Shown piece after piece: positions 17,293-26,501 of a stretch of DNA of 64,000 bases (position 1 is the first letter of the stretch; every line of letters begins with the position of its first letter). The position numbers were made by a program, and so were the translations under genes. This DNA comes from Methylocella sp. (GTDB taxonomy: Bacteria; Pseudomonadota; Alphaproteobacteria; Rhizobiales; Beijerinckiaceae): NCBI GenBank assembly GCA_037200525.1, contig JBBCGG010000001.1:645526-709525 (forward strand). The letters are read 5' to 3'. The notes under the pieces are model-generated. The model searched no databases and was not told the origin of the DNA. It saw nothing but the letters and a program-made list of their open reading frames with translations.

Positions 17293-18045
17293 CTAAGCAG
17301 ACTGTCCAACACGAATGGCTTGCAGCGGCAGCAGGGCGCCAGCGTCCACGGGCGACGCGCGCCGCAGAAGACGCGGCAACGGACCTTCAGGATTATTCGG
17401 ATTTGTCAGCGCGTATTGGTAGGCGATATTCAGCGAATGATTATTGTAAATAGTGTCGTATTGTGCGGTAAAATCAATCGGCGTGCCGATATGCTTGTAA
17501 AGATAAGTGCTCAAGTCGGACGGCCACACGGACACCGGCAGCGGGGTTGCCGGCACGATATCCTCCGTGTTCACCACGCGGAACGTCGGCACGCCGCTTG
17601 TATTCATCTTGAAGGCAAATTGCGGATCGCCGACACGGGGACTCGCGAAATTGTAATGCAGCTTGGGCAGTAGCGGCGGGGAGTTCCTCAGCACGTCGGG
17701 GATGGCCAGGCTGGACAGCGCGCAGCCCAGGCTGTGGCCGGTGAAGACGAGGCGGCTAACACTCCGTAGGGCCTTCACCGCATCGAGCACCTGCTGCCGC
17801 AGGAGGGTATAAATGTTCGCGAAGCCGTCATGGACGCGACCGTGGTCAGGCGCGAAGGCGTAATCGGTCTGATAGAACCGTGAATTCATATATCCGTCCC
17901 ACGCGCTCGTCGTGCCGCGGAAAGCCAGAAAAGCATCGACATCGACCAACGTGGCGCAGGCGAGCGCGTCGTCGCGCGAAAAGCCATTGGGAAAATACAT
18001 TGGAGGGCTGGCGCGCGGGGGCGTTACCGATTCAGCGGTCGTCAT
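17293..18045 (-). CDS. Class 3 lipase family protein
   Basis: 250 residues of the Lipase_3 alpha/beta hydrolase family. DAFLAFRGTTS carries the oxyanion-hole region, VFTGHSLGCALSSLA is the GxSxG nucleophile elbow (serine near residue 104), VVNTEDIVPATP has the acid aspartate and NNHSLNIAYQYAL the catalytic histidine. The length is close to the bacterial family minimum and no signal peptide is visible, so export would need another route. Substrate is likely an acylglycerol or other ester. Confidence 0.87.
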   Translation of the reverse strand: MTTAESVTPPRASPPMYFPNGFSRDDALACATLVDVDAFLAFRGTTSAWDGYMNSRFYQTDYAFAPDHGRVHDGFANIYTLLRQQVLDAVKALRSVSRLVFTGHSLGCALSSLAIPDVLRNSPPLLPKLHYNFASPRVGDPQFAFKMNTSGVPTFRVVNTEDIVPATPLPVSVWPSDLSTYLYKHIGTPIDFTAQYDTIYNNHSLNIAYQYALTNPNNPEGPLPRLLRRASPVDAGALLPLQAIRVGQSA

Positions 18046-18547
18046 CTAAAATACTCTTCAAAAAAAGGTTGGGGGGACTGCGGAACGCACAGGCACGATG
18101 GGGTGCGGGACAATGTCGTCCCATTCAGCTCCATGCGGCGTGTACGATAGCTCAACGCAAGCGCGGAGCGGCGGTAGACCGAGTTCAACTTTCGTTGAAG
18201 CGTTGCGGTGGTTACTGACGGTGGCGACGATGGGCTCTAGGGAGGGATTGAAACATTGGCTCGAGCCAATCGAGGATGTTGGCCGCCAAGCGGAATTACC
18301 GTTGCTCCAATCGTGTCATCCAGAACGGCCCTGAGCTATGACGATGGTGAATTTGTCCGAGGGCGTCGACATGCCGGCCGCTTCTACCTACACACCAGAT
18401 GACCAACCCAAATGAACATCCGCCGCATGAAGATCCTAGCCAACTACCTCCGGGCAAACAGTCTCGTCCAAAAGCATTTCGATATGCGGTATTTCATCTC
18501 GCTGACGAAGCGCGCCGGCGAAAACCTTGCATCGGTGATCGGGCGGC
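18046..18547. other. Intergenic region without a supported gene
   Basis: A plus-strand frame at 18412-18654 (starting MNIRRMKILANYL) lacks a ribosome site and overlaps the 3' end of the small minus-strand gene. Nothing else is recognised. Confidence 0.45.
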
Positions 18548-18793
18548 TTAACAACGCTTACCAGATGGTCGCAACCGGCTGGTCCCACCAGGGTTTGGGG
18601 TGCCCTCATTCTCTTGAACAAGGTCGGTCATCCAGTCCTGCTGCTGGTCATTGACCTTGTTGGCCGCCGAGCAATCGACGTGACCGTAACCTTCGGGCTT
18701 GTTTCTGACGTTCTTTTCAGAGCGGTGGTCGGCGAAGGCCGACCCCGACGAGAGAAGGCCGACGCCAATGAGGGCGATGATGAGTATTTTCAT
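18548..18793 (-). CDS. Small exported protein of unknown function
   Basis: 81 residues with a clear AGGAG ribosome site seven bases before ATG 18793. The N terminus MKILIIALIGVGLLSSGSAFA is a signal peptide with AxA-like cleavage. The short mature part is polar and contains two cysteines (HVDCSA and the terminal KRC), a QQQDWMTDLVQENEG segment and a proline/glycine-rich end. I do not recognise the family. It is a single gene with no obvious partner. Confidence 0.6.
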   Translation of the reverse strand: MKILIIALIGVGLLSSGSAFADHRSEKNVRNKPEGYGHVDCSAANKVNDQQQDWMTDLVQENEGTPNPGGTSRLRPSGKRC

Positions 18794-19140
18794 AGGGTAA
18801 TCTCCTTAGATCGACGCAGCGATCGATGTCGCCGGTAACATGAGCCGCGGCGTCATGCCCTCGCTGCGAAGGAGACTCTTGAAGGTTTGAAATTATTCCC
18901 GGCGGAGGTGATTGCGCCAAAGAATAGCATTCCGTTGCTCGCCCTTCATACAAGCATCTGTGACTTAACAGCCACAGCTCAGATTTAGCCCCAATTTGGA
19001 GCTGAACCACACGTTCGATTATGACCCGCTGGCATACGGAAGATGATGTCCTGATCGTTCGCGAGCAAAGGATGCTGAAGGGCCGAAGGAGCAACGGCGA
19101 GAACGAATACAGATCAACTACTCATGCATTCCAGCGCCGA
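18794..19140. other. Intergenic region without a supported gene
   Basis: Leader region of the small exported protein and the 3' side of the esterase gene. No frame with a convincing start or known motif is seen. Confidence 0.45.
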
Positions 19141-20058
19141 TTATACGTCTTCCATCATGCGAAGCGCGGTGAGCGTCGGAATGCTGTCGGGCAACCGCAG
19201 CTGCCCTATGCCCGTATAGTGGTTCGCATGGGGTATCGGGAATAAGGCGCCAGCGTGATGCGACCCCGCCCGATAGGCATGAAAGGCGCGGCTGTTGTGC
19301 ACGAGCGCGGGCAATTCCGCCGTCCCATAGGCTATGGCCAGCCGCTTGTTGACGCTCGGCAGACGCAGCGGAGACAGAGTGGCGATTTCCCCATCCGTCA
19401 ATTTGAGTTTTTCGTTGAGATAGGTGTCGCGGATCGGACCGAGCTCGTAAATCCCCGACACGGCATAGCCTCCCCTGACGATGGGATGATCCAAGGCAAG
19501 CGCGGCGAGCTGGCCGCCAGCTGACCAGCCCGAGAGAATGATTGGCCCCGCGAGACCATGCTCGCTGCCATGCGCGCCAAGCCAATCGAGCGCACTGCGG
19601 ATCTCAGCGACGATTTGCGTCAGGGTCGCAGCCGGCGCCAATGTATAGCCCGGCATGGCGACCGACCAACCATGTGCCATTAAGCCTTCCGCGAAGCAGG
19701 AAAAATGTTCCCGATTGCGCGCTTGCCAATAGCCGCCATGAATGAACACCAGAACCGGCGCTTTGGGATTGTCGCTCGGAAACAGGTCCCATTTGGTACG
19801 ATCGCCGGGCCCAAAGGCCAAATCGAGATGCCCCGGATGCTTGGCGCGAAAGGCTGCCGAATCCGCGATCCAACGATCGACGATCTGCGTACTGTCGCTG
19901 ACCGCCGCGCCATTATTGTAAGCGTCGTCGCGCGCGGCGCGCGACATCGATCCCCAGCCTAACTTATCTTCGGCCTGCGCCTGAGCCTGCGCAAGATCAG
20001 GCGCTGTGAGCGCCGCGGCGGAGGCGGCTACAAATGCCCGGCGATGAATGGCGACCAT
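19141..20058 (-). CDS. Alpha/beta hydrolase, kynurenine-formamidase-like esterase, exported
   Basis: 305 residues. VLVFIHGGYWQARNREHFS holds the HGGYW oxyanion motif typical of kynurenine formamidase-like esterases, and IILSGWSAGGQLAALA is the GxSxG elbow. IPHANHYTGIGQL probably supplies the histidine. The N-terminal stretch MVAIHRRAFVAASAAALTAPDLAQAQA looks like a signal peptide, possibly Tat-type given the RR pair, which would make it periplasmic, unlike true formamidases. No kyn genes are nearby, so a general esterase or amidase role is more likely. The start at 20058 has GAGG nine bases upstream; ATG 20067 is too close to that site. Confidence 0.8.
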   Translation of the reverse strand: MVAIHRRAFVAASAAALTAPDLAQAQAQAEDKLGWGSMSRAARDDAYNNGAAVSDSTQIVDRWIADSAAFRAKHPGHLDLAFGPGDRTKWDLFPSDNPKAPVLVFIHGGYWQARNREHFSCFAEGLMAHGWSVAMPGYTLAPAATLTQIVAEIRSALDWLGAHGSEHGLAGPIILSGWSAGGQLAALALDHPIVRGGYAVSGIYELGPIRDTYLNEKLKLTDGEIATLSPLRLPSVNKRLAIAYGTAELPALVHNSRAFHAYRAGSHHAGALFPIPHANHYTGIGQLRLPDSIPTLTALRMMEDV

Positions 20059-20330
20059 GAACGACATCCTCAAATTGCATCCGGATAACAACCCCTAGCA
20101 TGATCGCAATTCGGCGACGTGATCGCCATTCACATGAACGCGATCCTGTCCATCGCCATAATGACTGCCCACGAGGTTCCGGTGTTCTGCATCGATGCCC
20201 AAGGCTCCCCCAGGCGGCTCGGCCGGGCCTTTCTGCAAAAGCTCGATCGCTCCGACGACGAGCATATCGTTCGCGCCGCTTTCGATCGAGGCCGTTCCGT
20301 TAGTTGGCCCTGCTAGCGAGCGCTCATAGC

Positions 20331-22079
20331 TCAATTTGATTGGAACGGATAATAGCGAAGGCTGGTGAAAACTGAATTTTCCTCGGCCTTGGCTCCGCCG
20401 CCGAAGCCCTGGAAGGAAAATTTCTGGACATAGGCATATTGCAGACCGGCCCGGAATTGACCAAAGGGACCTGAATAGATGGTGTCCCAGAAACCGGCTG
20501 TGATGCTCCGAATCAGATGGGTGTTGCCGACGCAAGCGGTGCTGAGCACATTCGAGCATCCCGCGTTGGTGTACAGAGGATTGCCATCGCCGAAAGCGCT
20601 GACGGCGCCGGACGCGCTGATGCTGTTGGAGAAGCTCGCCTGCTGAATTTCTTCGCCCGCGTAGGTATAAATGTCCAAACCGGGCTGAGGACGCCAGATC
20701 AACCCGGCGAGCAAGGTCGTTTCCTGAATAGGCGAAAGCGAGCCGTTCGCATTGACGCTGACGTCGGGAAGCGATCCGGTGGCGTAGCGGCCGATGCCGC
20801 GCCCGTTCATGCCGGTGAATTGGAACTCGAGGTTTTGCGGAATGATGGGCACAAGTATGGTGCCGCCGTAGCTGCCGGCCGCGACATCCTGATTGCTGCC
20901 GTTGACCTGGTTATAAAAATCGCGGAACAGGCCGTAGGCCTCCACATGGATGTGACGATCGCCGAAAGTCGGATCCCAGGCGACCTTGCCGATGATATCC
21001 GGCATATGATTGAGCGATATCGAATTTCCCGAATTGAACAAGGACGAGCCGGGGGGCACGAAGGTGTTGACGAGGGTGCCGGGGAGAGCGGCTGTCGATC
21101 CGACCGTCGGCACGCCGCCGACAAATGGGCCGGCTTGCGCGCCGGGTCCGACGAAGGTGTTTGTTTGCGGGTTTTCCGCCGACACAGCGAACCACAAGGT
21201 TTTGTCGAAGTCCTTGACGACGCGGATCTGCGGCTGACGCGCCCAATTGAAGCCAGGCACGAACTGCGTGTCGATCGTCAGAGGCGTGTTCTCCGTGCGC
21301 GGCATGATGCCTCTCGTATTCGCCGTCAGCAACGACCAGTTCTGACCGGCGAGGACGTGAAAGCCGAAATCATCCTGATCCATCGTCAAATAGATGTTGC
21401 GAATGCGCGGCGTAAATGAATTGCTCTCGTTGCTATTGGCGGTTTGCGCCGCTCCGAGGAAATCAAGATCCATCCAGCCGGAGAGATGCGTCGTCGGATT
21501 GACATCGCCCTGCACGAGAAGCGAGACGCGGCTCGCGCGCGCGCTCATGCGGTACTCATTGGCGTTGCCGGTGCGCACATTGTTGTAAGGAATGTTTGCG
21601 AACGGCGTCGTGATGTCCGCGCCAATGTTGCGGCTGCGGAAAACGCTTTCCGCTGCGAGGAAGCCGCCGGGCGTAATGGTGACGCCATTGATGTAGATGC
21701 TCGGGGCGCCCGGCACCGGGCGGCCTTGGATTGACGCCTCCTCCGCCGAATAGCCGCCGGGCGGCAGCGGAGTTCCGCCGAGCGGGGCAATTCCCACTCC
21801 CTGGAGACCCCCGTATGGAGAGCCCGGCGTCGGACGCCCTTGTATCGATGCTTGCTCCGCCGGAAATCCTTGCGGCCGCACCGCTACATTGTGGATCTGA
21901 ACCTGGGTTTCCTTCTGCTTGCGAGCCTGGTCGTTGACCTTCTCTTCAAGCTTCTTCAGCTGAGCCTTGATCAAGCGAATTTCTTCGGCGGCGTCATCTG
22001 CGCGCGCAGCGCCCTGGAAGGCCACAAGCGCACCCAAGGTCAAGGCCGCCACGGCCCGATTGCGGTCTCGTCGTTTCAT
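20331..22079 (-). CDS. DcaP-like outer membrane porin
   Basis: 582 residues. After a signal peptide (MKRRDRNRAVAALTLGALVAF..ARA) comes a coiled-coil segment (IRLIKAQLKKLEEKVNDQAR), as in DcaP-type trimeric porins. It then shows an unusual linker with repeats of the form ASIQGRPxPGxP (at roughly residues 76-87 and 113-124). The remainder has the alternating aromatic/polar pattern of beta strands and ends in TSLRYYPFQSN. Related porins carry small acids or phthalate-like solutes; the substrate here is not predictable. A GGAGG site precedes ATG 22079. Confidence 0.8.
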   Translation of the reverse strand: MKRRDRNRAVAALTLGALVAFQGAARADDAAEEIRLIKAQLKKLEEKVNDQARKQKETQVQIHNVAVRPQGFPAEQASIQGRPTPGSPYGGLQGVGIAPLGGTPLPPGGYSAEEASIQGRPVPGAPSIYINGVTITPGGFLAAESVFRSRNIGADITTPFANIPYNNVRTGNANEYRMSARASRVSLLVQGDVNPTTHLSGWMDLDFLGAAQTANSNESNSFTPRIRNIYLTMDQDDFGFHVLAGQNWSLLTANTRGIMPRTENTPLTIDTQFVPGFNWARQPQIRVVKDFDKTLWFAVSAENPQTNTFVGPGAQAGPFVGGVPTVGSTAALPGTLVNTFVPPGSSLFNSGNSISLNHMPDIIGKVAWDPTFGDRHIHVEAYGLFRDFYNQVNGSNQDVAAGSYGGTILVPIIPQNLEFQFTGMNGRGIGRYATGSLPDVSVNANGSLSPIQETTLLAGLIWRPQPGLDIYTYAGEEIQQASFSNSISASGAVSAFGDGNPLYTNAGCSNVLSTACVGNTHLIRSITAGFWDTIYSGPFGQFRAGLQYAYVQKFSFQGFGGGAKAEENSVFTSLRYYPFQSN

Positions 22080-22350
22080 AATTTGCCCTCCAGCCGCCGA
22101 AAGTCCCAAACGCGACTTTGCGCTCGTTCAGAAGATGTCGATTGGCCCTGCCCAATAATGCGTCTAACGCGCCAATTGTCTACTTAGTCTATAAAGATAT
22201 ATAAGCAATTGAACATACTAAACTTTCGCCGATTTGAGCTTCGGCGCGGCATTTAACAGAGCTGCAAAGAAAGCGAATTCGAAATTATGTAACTTATTTG
22301 TCACGCCAGACTTCAGATCCGCATGACAGCGGTAAGTAAGGCAGATTATT

Positions 22351-22842
22351 TTATCGCGCCTTCGCCGACGCCCGTTCAACGAAGAGGCTGATCAGCGATC
22401 GCAGCCCGACGTCCTTGACAGCGGCTTCGGCCTCTGAGGGCTGGAACCAGCGCAGCGTCCGCTGCTGGCTCTCTGGCCAGCACTTCATTTGTCGCTTGAC
22501 GTTCAAGGCATAGACCTCGACCTCACACAGGATATCTGGCTCGCTCTCAAGGGTTTTCTGAAAGCGAAAGGAGCCGATGGGTTTTTCCCGTACCACGCCA
22601 CGCACGCCAGCCTCTTCCATCGCCTCCCGCGCAGCCGACTCCGCTGGTCCGAGGCCTTTAATTGGGCGACCCTTTGGAATGATCCAGCGCTGACTCTGCC
22701 GAGTCGTGATAAGGAGAATTTCGATGCCGCCAGTCGAAGTAACCCTGTAAGGCAAAACGCCATATTGAAGCGCTTGCGGGGAAAGGTGCACAGAAGCCTG
22801 TTTTTGCGTGCTCTTCGGTCCTTTGAGTTGAACTTTCCTCAA
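22351..22842 (-). CDS. NUDIX hydrolase
   Basis: 163 residues. The Nudix box reads GLGPAESAAREAMEEAGV (about residues 64-81), matching GX5EX7REUXEEXGU with all acidic metal ligands. WIIPKGRPIKG just before and RWFQPSEAEAAVKD after resemble the diadenosine/diphosphoinositol polyphosphate branch, although substrate cannot be told. The most likely start is TTG 22842, since an in-frame stop lies four codons further up; a later GTG is possible. It precedes the porin on the same strand by 270 bases and is probably independent of it. Confidence 0.85.
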   Translation of the reverse strand: MRKVQLKGPKSTQKQASVHLSPQALQYGVLPYRVTSTGGIEILLITTRQSQRWIIPKGRPIKGLGPAESAAREAMEEAGVRGVVREKPIGSFRFQKTLESEPDILCEVEVYALNVKRQMKCWPESQQRTLRWFQPSEAEAAVKDVGLRSLISLFVERASAKAR

Positions 22843-22972
22843 GCGGGGCGCCTCGATTTAATCCTACCCTCGAAGAGGAACAAGTCTGCTCCAGCCTTGA
22901 CGCCACCGGCCCAAATAGGAGCGAATGGAGCGGTTGAGCAGAGCGTTTTGGCCATGCTGCCTGACCTTCACT

Positions 22973-24622
22973 CTACGCGATTCGACTGGACAACAAATTG
23001 CCGTTCCGCTCGAGAACGGGATAAGCGGCCGCGGCCACAATATGGCTGTTGATGAGCTTCATATCGCGCAAAAGGTCGAGATAGAGGGCGCTCGTCTCGA
23101 CGGCTTCGACGCGTCCGTCGCGCATTTGCCGGAAATGGAAATCCGTCGCAGCCGCCTCAGCATCGCGGAACGTCGCCTTTTCCTCTGCGAGAAGGCGAGC
23201 GGCGCGGGGGTCTTCAGTCAGCAGCAAAGCGGCGGCCGCACGCAAATTCGAAATCAGCCGGTCCATGAGGGTCCGCAACCGTTCTCGGCTGTCGTTCGAA
23301 AAGGTGAGACCTCGTTTCAATCTTTTTGACGCATGCGGCAGCAGGCTTTTGTCGACCACGTCCCCTGCATGCTCCATGTTCGTGCAGAAGGTCAAAATCT
23401 CTCTGAGGCGGCGGTGGTCCGTTTCTCCGAGCTCGTCCGGATCGAGGGATGTCAGATAAGCTTTTATCGCCGTGTTGAGGTTGTCGAGCACGTCGTCGAG
23501 ACGTTTCATGTCGGCGATCTGCTTGCGGTCGCCCTGCACCAGCGCGTCGAGTGCGCCGAGCAGCATCGTTTCCAACGCGTCGACGAGGCGTAGGGCCTCG
23601 CGCGCGGCGGACCCGAGCGCCACGATAGGCGTCTCCCGCGCTGATGGATCAAGATAAAGCGGCCGCGAGGGGTCGGCCGGACTGATGCGCGGGGGCAGGA
23701 TTTTGCGAAGGAGCGCGGCGTAAGGCTTAAGAAACGGAAAGAACGCCGCCGCCAAAACGAGATTGAAGAGCGTATGAAAATCCGCGACGGCGCGGGCGTT
23801 ATCTGGTTCGATCGTCACCAGGAAGCGTCCGATCGGCGAGAGGAAGGCTAGCGCCAGAATGACGCCGACCGTTCGGTTGAGGAAATTACCGAGCGGTAAT
23901 CGTCGCCCTGCCGGATCGTTTCCAGATGGACCTTCGAGCATCGGATTAATGGCGCTGCCAAGGTTGGCGCCAAGGACGAGCGCGAATGCCGCCTCAGGAG
24001 GCACAACGCCTTTGCTCGCAAATGACATTATCAGAAGAACCACCGCAACGCTCGAGTGCGCCGCGAAGGTGACGCCCGCGGCGAGCACGACGGCGAGCAA
24101 GGGAGATGTCGAGACGGAGCCGAGCAGAAGCCGCAAACTCGGCGCATCTTCATAAGGCGTCACGAGTTCGAGCAATTGATGCAGCGCCAGGAGCATAAGC
24201 CCGAAACCGATGAAGACCCGACTTAAATCATGCGTCGTTGGACCGGCGTCGCGGCGAAACATCAGAACGCCAACGAGGATAAGCGCCGGGGAAAACATCG
24301 AGACGTTGAACGATAGGAGCTGAACAACGACCGTCGTGCCCACATTCGCGCCGAGCATCACCGCCAGAGCGGGAATAAGATCGAAAAAGCCGCCGGCAAC
24401 GAAGCTCGCGACCATGATGCCTGTAGCGGTGCTGCTCTGAATTACCGCAGTGACGCCCATTCCCGCAAAGAATGCCCGCAAACGATTCTTCAGGGCGTTG
24501 CCAAGGATCGCGCGCAGCCTAGAACCGAACGCCCGCTGGATGCCGGTTTGCACCATATGCGCGCCCCAAAGCAGCAGCGCTATAGCTCCAGCGAGATCGA
24601 CAAGGGTGGTTGGAAAATCCAT
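22973..24622 (-). CDS. Na+/phosphate symporter with C-terminal PhoU-like domain
   Basis: 549 residues. The N-terminal half contains two Na_Pi_cotrans repeats; the conserved QSS motifs are VIQSSTATGIMVASF and, in the inverted second repeat, FAAHSSVAVVLLIMSF. About eight hydrophobic segments end near residue 310. The rest is a helical PhoU-like cytoplasmic domain (DALVQGDRKQIADMKRLDDVLDNL). Such proteins import inorganic phosphate coupled to sodium and use the PhoU part as regulator. ATG 24622 begins just before the first membrane helix. An OmpR-type regulator gene lies upstream on the same strand. Confidence 0.9.
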   Translation of the reverse strand: MDFPTTLVDLAGAIALLLWGAHMVQTGIQRAFGSRLRAILGNALKNRLRAFFAGMGVTAVIQSSTATGIMVASFVAGGFFDLIPALAVMLGANVGTTVVVQLLSFNVSMFSPALILVGVLMFRRDAGPTTHDLSRVFIGFGLMLLALHQLLELVTPYEDAPSLRLLLGSVSTSPLLAVVLAAGVTFAAHSSVAVVLLIMSFASKGVVPPEAAFALVLGANLGSAINPMLEGPSGNDPAGRRLPLGNFLNRTVGVILALAFLSPIGRFLVTIEPDNARAVADFHTLFNLVLAAAFFPFLKPYAALLRKILPPRISPADPSRPLYLDPSARETPIVALGSAAREALRLVDALETMLLGALDALVQGDRKQIADMKRLDDVLDNLNTAIKAYLTSLDPDELGETDHRRLREILTFCTNMEHAGDVVDKSLLPHASKRLKRGLTFSNDSRERLRTLMDRLISNLRAAAALLLTEDPRAARLLAEEKATFRDAEAAATDFHFRQMRDGRVEAVETSALYLDLLRDMKLINSHIVAAAAYPVLERNGNLLSSRIA

Positions 24623-24904
24623 TCTTGGATCGCCCCTTTGGTTGACTTCCGGCGCTCCGATTTCGTCCTTCAACTCTACGAAAACAAGTTAGCGGCCACG
24701 GGGGCAGGGCGGCTCATTGATCGCAAACGTAACACAGCCCAACCGAGGATCAAAAAAGGTGTTGGGCCGCTACGGCGGGCTCACGGACATTGGCGCGCCC
24801 GCGAACGCGGACTCCGGGGCAACGGAGAGACCGCGAAATCTCCCAAAAGCGATGAGGCTTCCCGCTGGCGCGACGAGTCGCGCGGACATAGTTATCGGGA
24901 GGCG

Positions 24905-25768
24905 TCAAAAGCTCATCAGCCTCGCTATCGGGTCGCAGCGCTCGACCGCCGGAGTAAACATGTAGCCAATCCCGCGCTCGGTCCGGATAACCTGAGGGGC
25001 GCGGGGATCGATCTCAAGCTTGCGCCGCAGCCGACGCACCTGGACATCGATACTACGATCGAAGAGATCCTCATGCACGCGGGTTGCCTGAATAAGGTAA
25101 TCGCGGGAGAGCGGTTGTTGGGGCGTTTCGAGGAACGCCGTCAGCAAGGCATACTCGACCTTTGTCAGCGCCACTGGGTCTCCGTCCGGGTCGGTCAGTC
25201 GACGCTCCTGCCGATCAAGTTGCCAGCCGCAGAACTGGCAGCAGCCCCGCTCCTCGGCCCGCTGAGATGTGGCGTGCCCCCCTTCCCGTCGCCGCAAGAC
25301 GGCCCGGATCCTCGCCAACAATTCTCGAAGGCCGAAAGGCTTGGTGAGATAGTCATCAGCGCCAAGCTCCAATCCGACCACCCGGTCAACTTCATCGGAT
25401 CGATAGCCGGTGACGATGATCACGGGGACATCCGAGTGCGATCGGATCTCAGACAGCAGATCGAGCCCATCTTCTTGGTCGAGCCGCAGATCGAGGATCA
25501 CTAGACTGGGCTCGTCTCCCGCGAAGTGACGATTCATGTCTCGTCGACCTGCCGCCCAAACAGCACGCATGCCGTTCATTTCCAGATAGGTGATGACCAT
25601 GTGCCGCATCGCACTGTCATCGTCGACGACGAGGATCCGGCCCGGCTGGCCGCTTTGGGCGTTTATGTCTCTTCCTTGGAAAGCCCTCGCTGACCGACTT
25701 GCGGACTTGGTTCCCCCCAGAGGCCATGCCGTTCGCCAGGTCACCCGCCTGGATTCTCGGCAGCGCAT
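24905..25768 (-). CDS. OmpR/PhoB-family response regulator
   Basis: 287 residues if started at ATG 25768. The receiver domain begins at RILVVDDDSAMRHMV, the phosphoacceptor aspartate is in LVILDLRLDQEDG and the conserved lysine in LTKPFGLRELL. A winged-helix DNA-binding domain follows (KVEYALLTAFLETP, DRSIDVQVRRLRRKLE). A non-typical insert rich in cysteine (ERGCCQFCGWQ) separates the domains. The 35 residues before the receiver domain are not conserved, and the best ribosome site (AAGGAAGAG) stands before an ATA codon at 25664-25666, suggesting a non-standard or mutated start. No histidine kinase is adjacent. The neighbouring phosphate symporter is a possible target. Confidence 0.85.
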   Translation of the reverse strand: MRCRESRRVTWRTAWPLGGTKSASRSARAFQGRDINAQSGQPGRILVVDDDSAMRHMVITYLEMNGMRAVWAAGRRDMNRHFAGDEPSLVILDLRLDQEDGLDLLSEIRSHSDVPVIIVTGYRSDEVDRVVGLELGADDYLTKPFGLRELLARIRAVLRRREGGHATSQRAEERGCCQFCGWQLDRQERRLTDPDGDPVALTKVEYALLTAFLETPQQPLSRDYLIQATRVHEDLFDRSIDVQVRRLRRKLEIDPRAPQVIRTERGIGYMFTPAVERCDPIARLMSF

Positions 25769-25942
25769 AACTTTGTGGTGTCTGGTTAGAAATGAAACTA
25801 TATAACATAGCCGTAAGCATGACAATAATGTAAAAGCGCTGCGCTGGGTCGTGCCGGGGTTAGGATCGTCGCTCGAGCGGCCCAATGCGTGCGAGGTATT
25901 GAGCTAGTTGCCTAAAATAGACAATGAAATCAGCATTCAAGG

Positions 25943-25989
25943 CGGCTCTGACTCCGTCAATCTTGGTTCGAATCCAAGCCACCCAGCCA
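25943..25989 (+). other. 3' fragment of tRNA-Gln (anticodon CTG)
   Basis: From the anticodon loop (CTCTGAC) and 3' anticodon stem through the variable loop, a perfect T arm (CTTGG TTCGAAT CCAAG) and acceptor strand CCACCCAG with CCA encoded, this matches a tRNA-Gln. The 5' half is absent: the upstream bases cannot pair with the acceptor or form a D arm. Such 3' halves are typical att-site scars of integrative elements. Confidence 0.75.
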
Positions 25990-26501
25990 ATAATTTTCAA
26001 TGGCTTAAGCGGTCGCGCCAAAGCTCGATAAATCCGGGGCTGCCACCTGACTACCGCGCGGTAAAGGCGCATCGGAACGATCGCTCTCGCTGGGCGCCGG
26101 CGCCAACAATCCGCGTGCTTATGACCGCTCCATCTCAGTCGCGTCGTCCTTCATCCGGTCCGCCGCGTGACTGAATGAATAGGTCCTCGGGGGTGCATCT
26201 TCCACAATCAGAAAAGGCGGAGTGGGCCCGAAATTTCAAGTCTGTCGCGTGTCCTCCACATCTCCACGCGCGCCTTACCTTTCAAAATCGCGCCGGCTCA
26301 GATTTGTCATCTAGCCTCGACATTCCGCAGCTCCAATATTTGGCCGACTCCCTTGGGAGATCGCCGCGAACCGCCGCCGCGTCCCGGAAGGACCATAGGG
26401 CGACCGCGGTTTCCCACTGTTCAGGTGCGCCGGATTGTCTGGCCGCATATCCGAGCGATCGGCATTGGTGTGACTGTTGAGCGCGTTCGAGAGGCTAGAG
26501 G
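25990..26501. other. Intergenic region without a supported gene
   Basis: Region between the tRNA-Gln fragment and the first MetX-like gene. A 101-codon plus-strand frame at 26175-26480 has no ribosome site and no recognisable motif. No repeats were noticed. Confidence 0.45.

Noticed and set aside
20095-20330. Minus-strand frame continuing past the porin end (GTASIESGANDML...)
   Set aside because: The composition looks protein-like, but there is no start codon with a ribosome site and it overlaps the porin in another frame; at most an unrecognised remnant.
20517-21419. 300-codon plus-strand frame within the porin gene
   Set aside because: Antisense to the well-supported porin; composition is that of a shadow frame.
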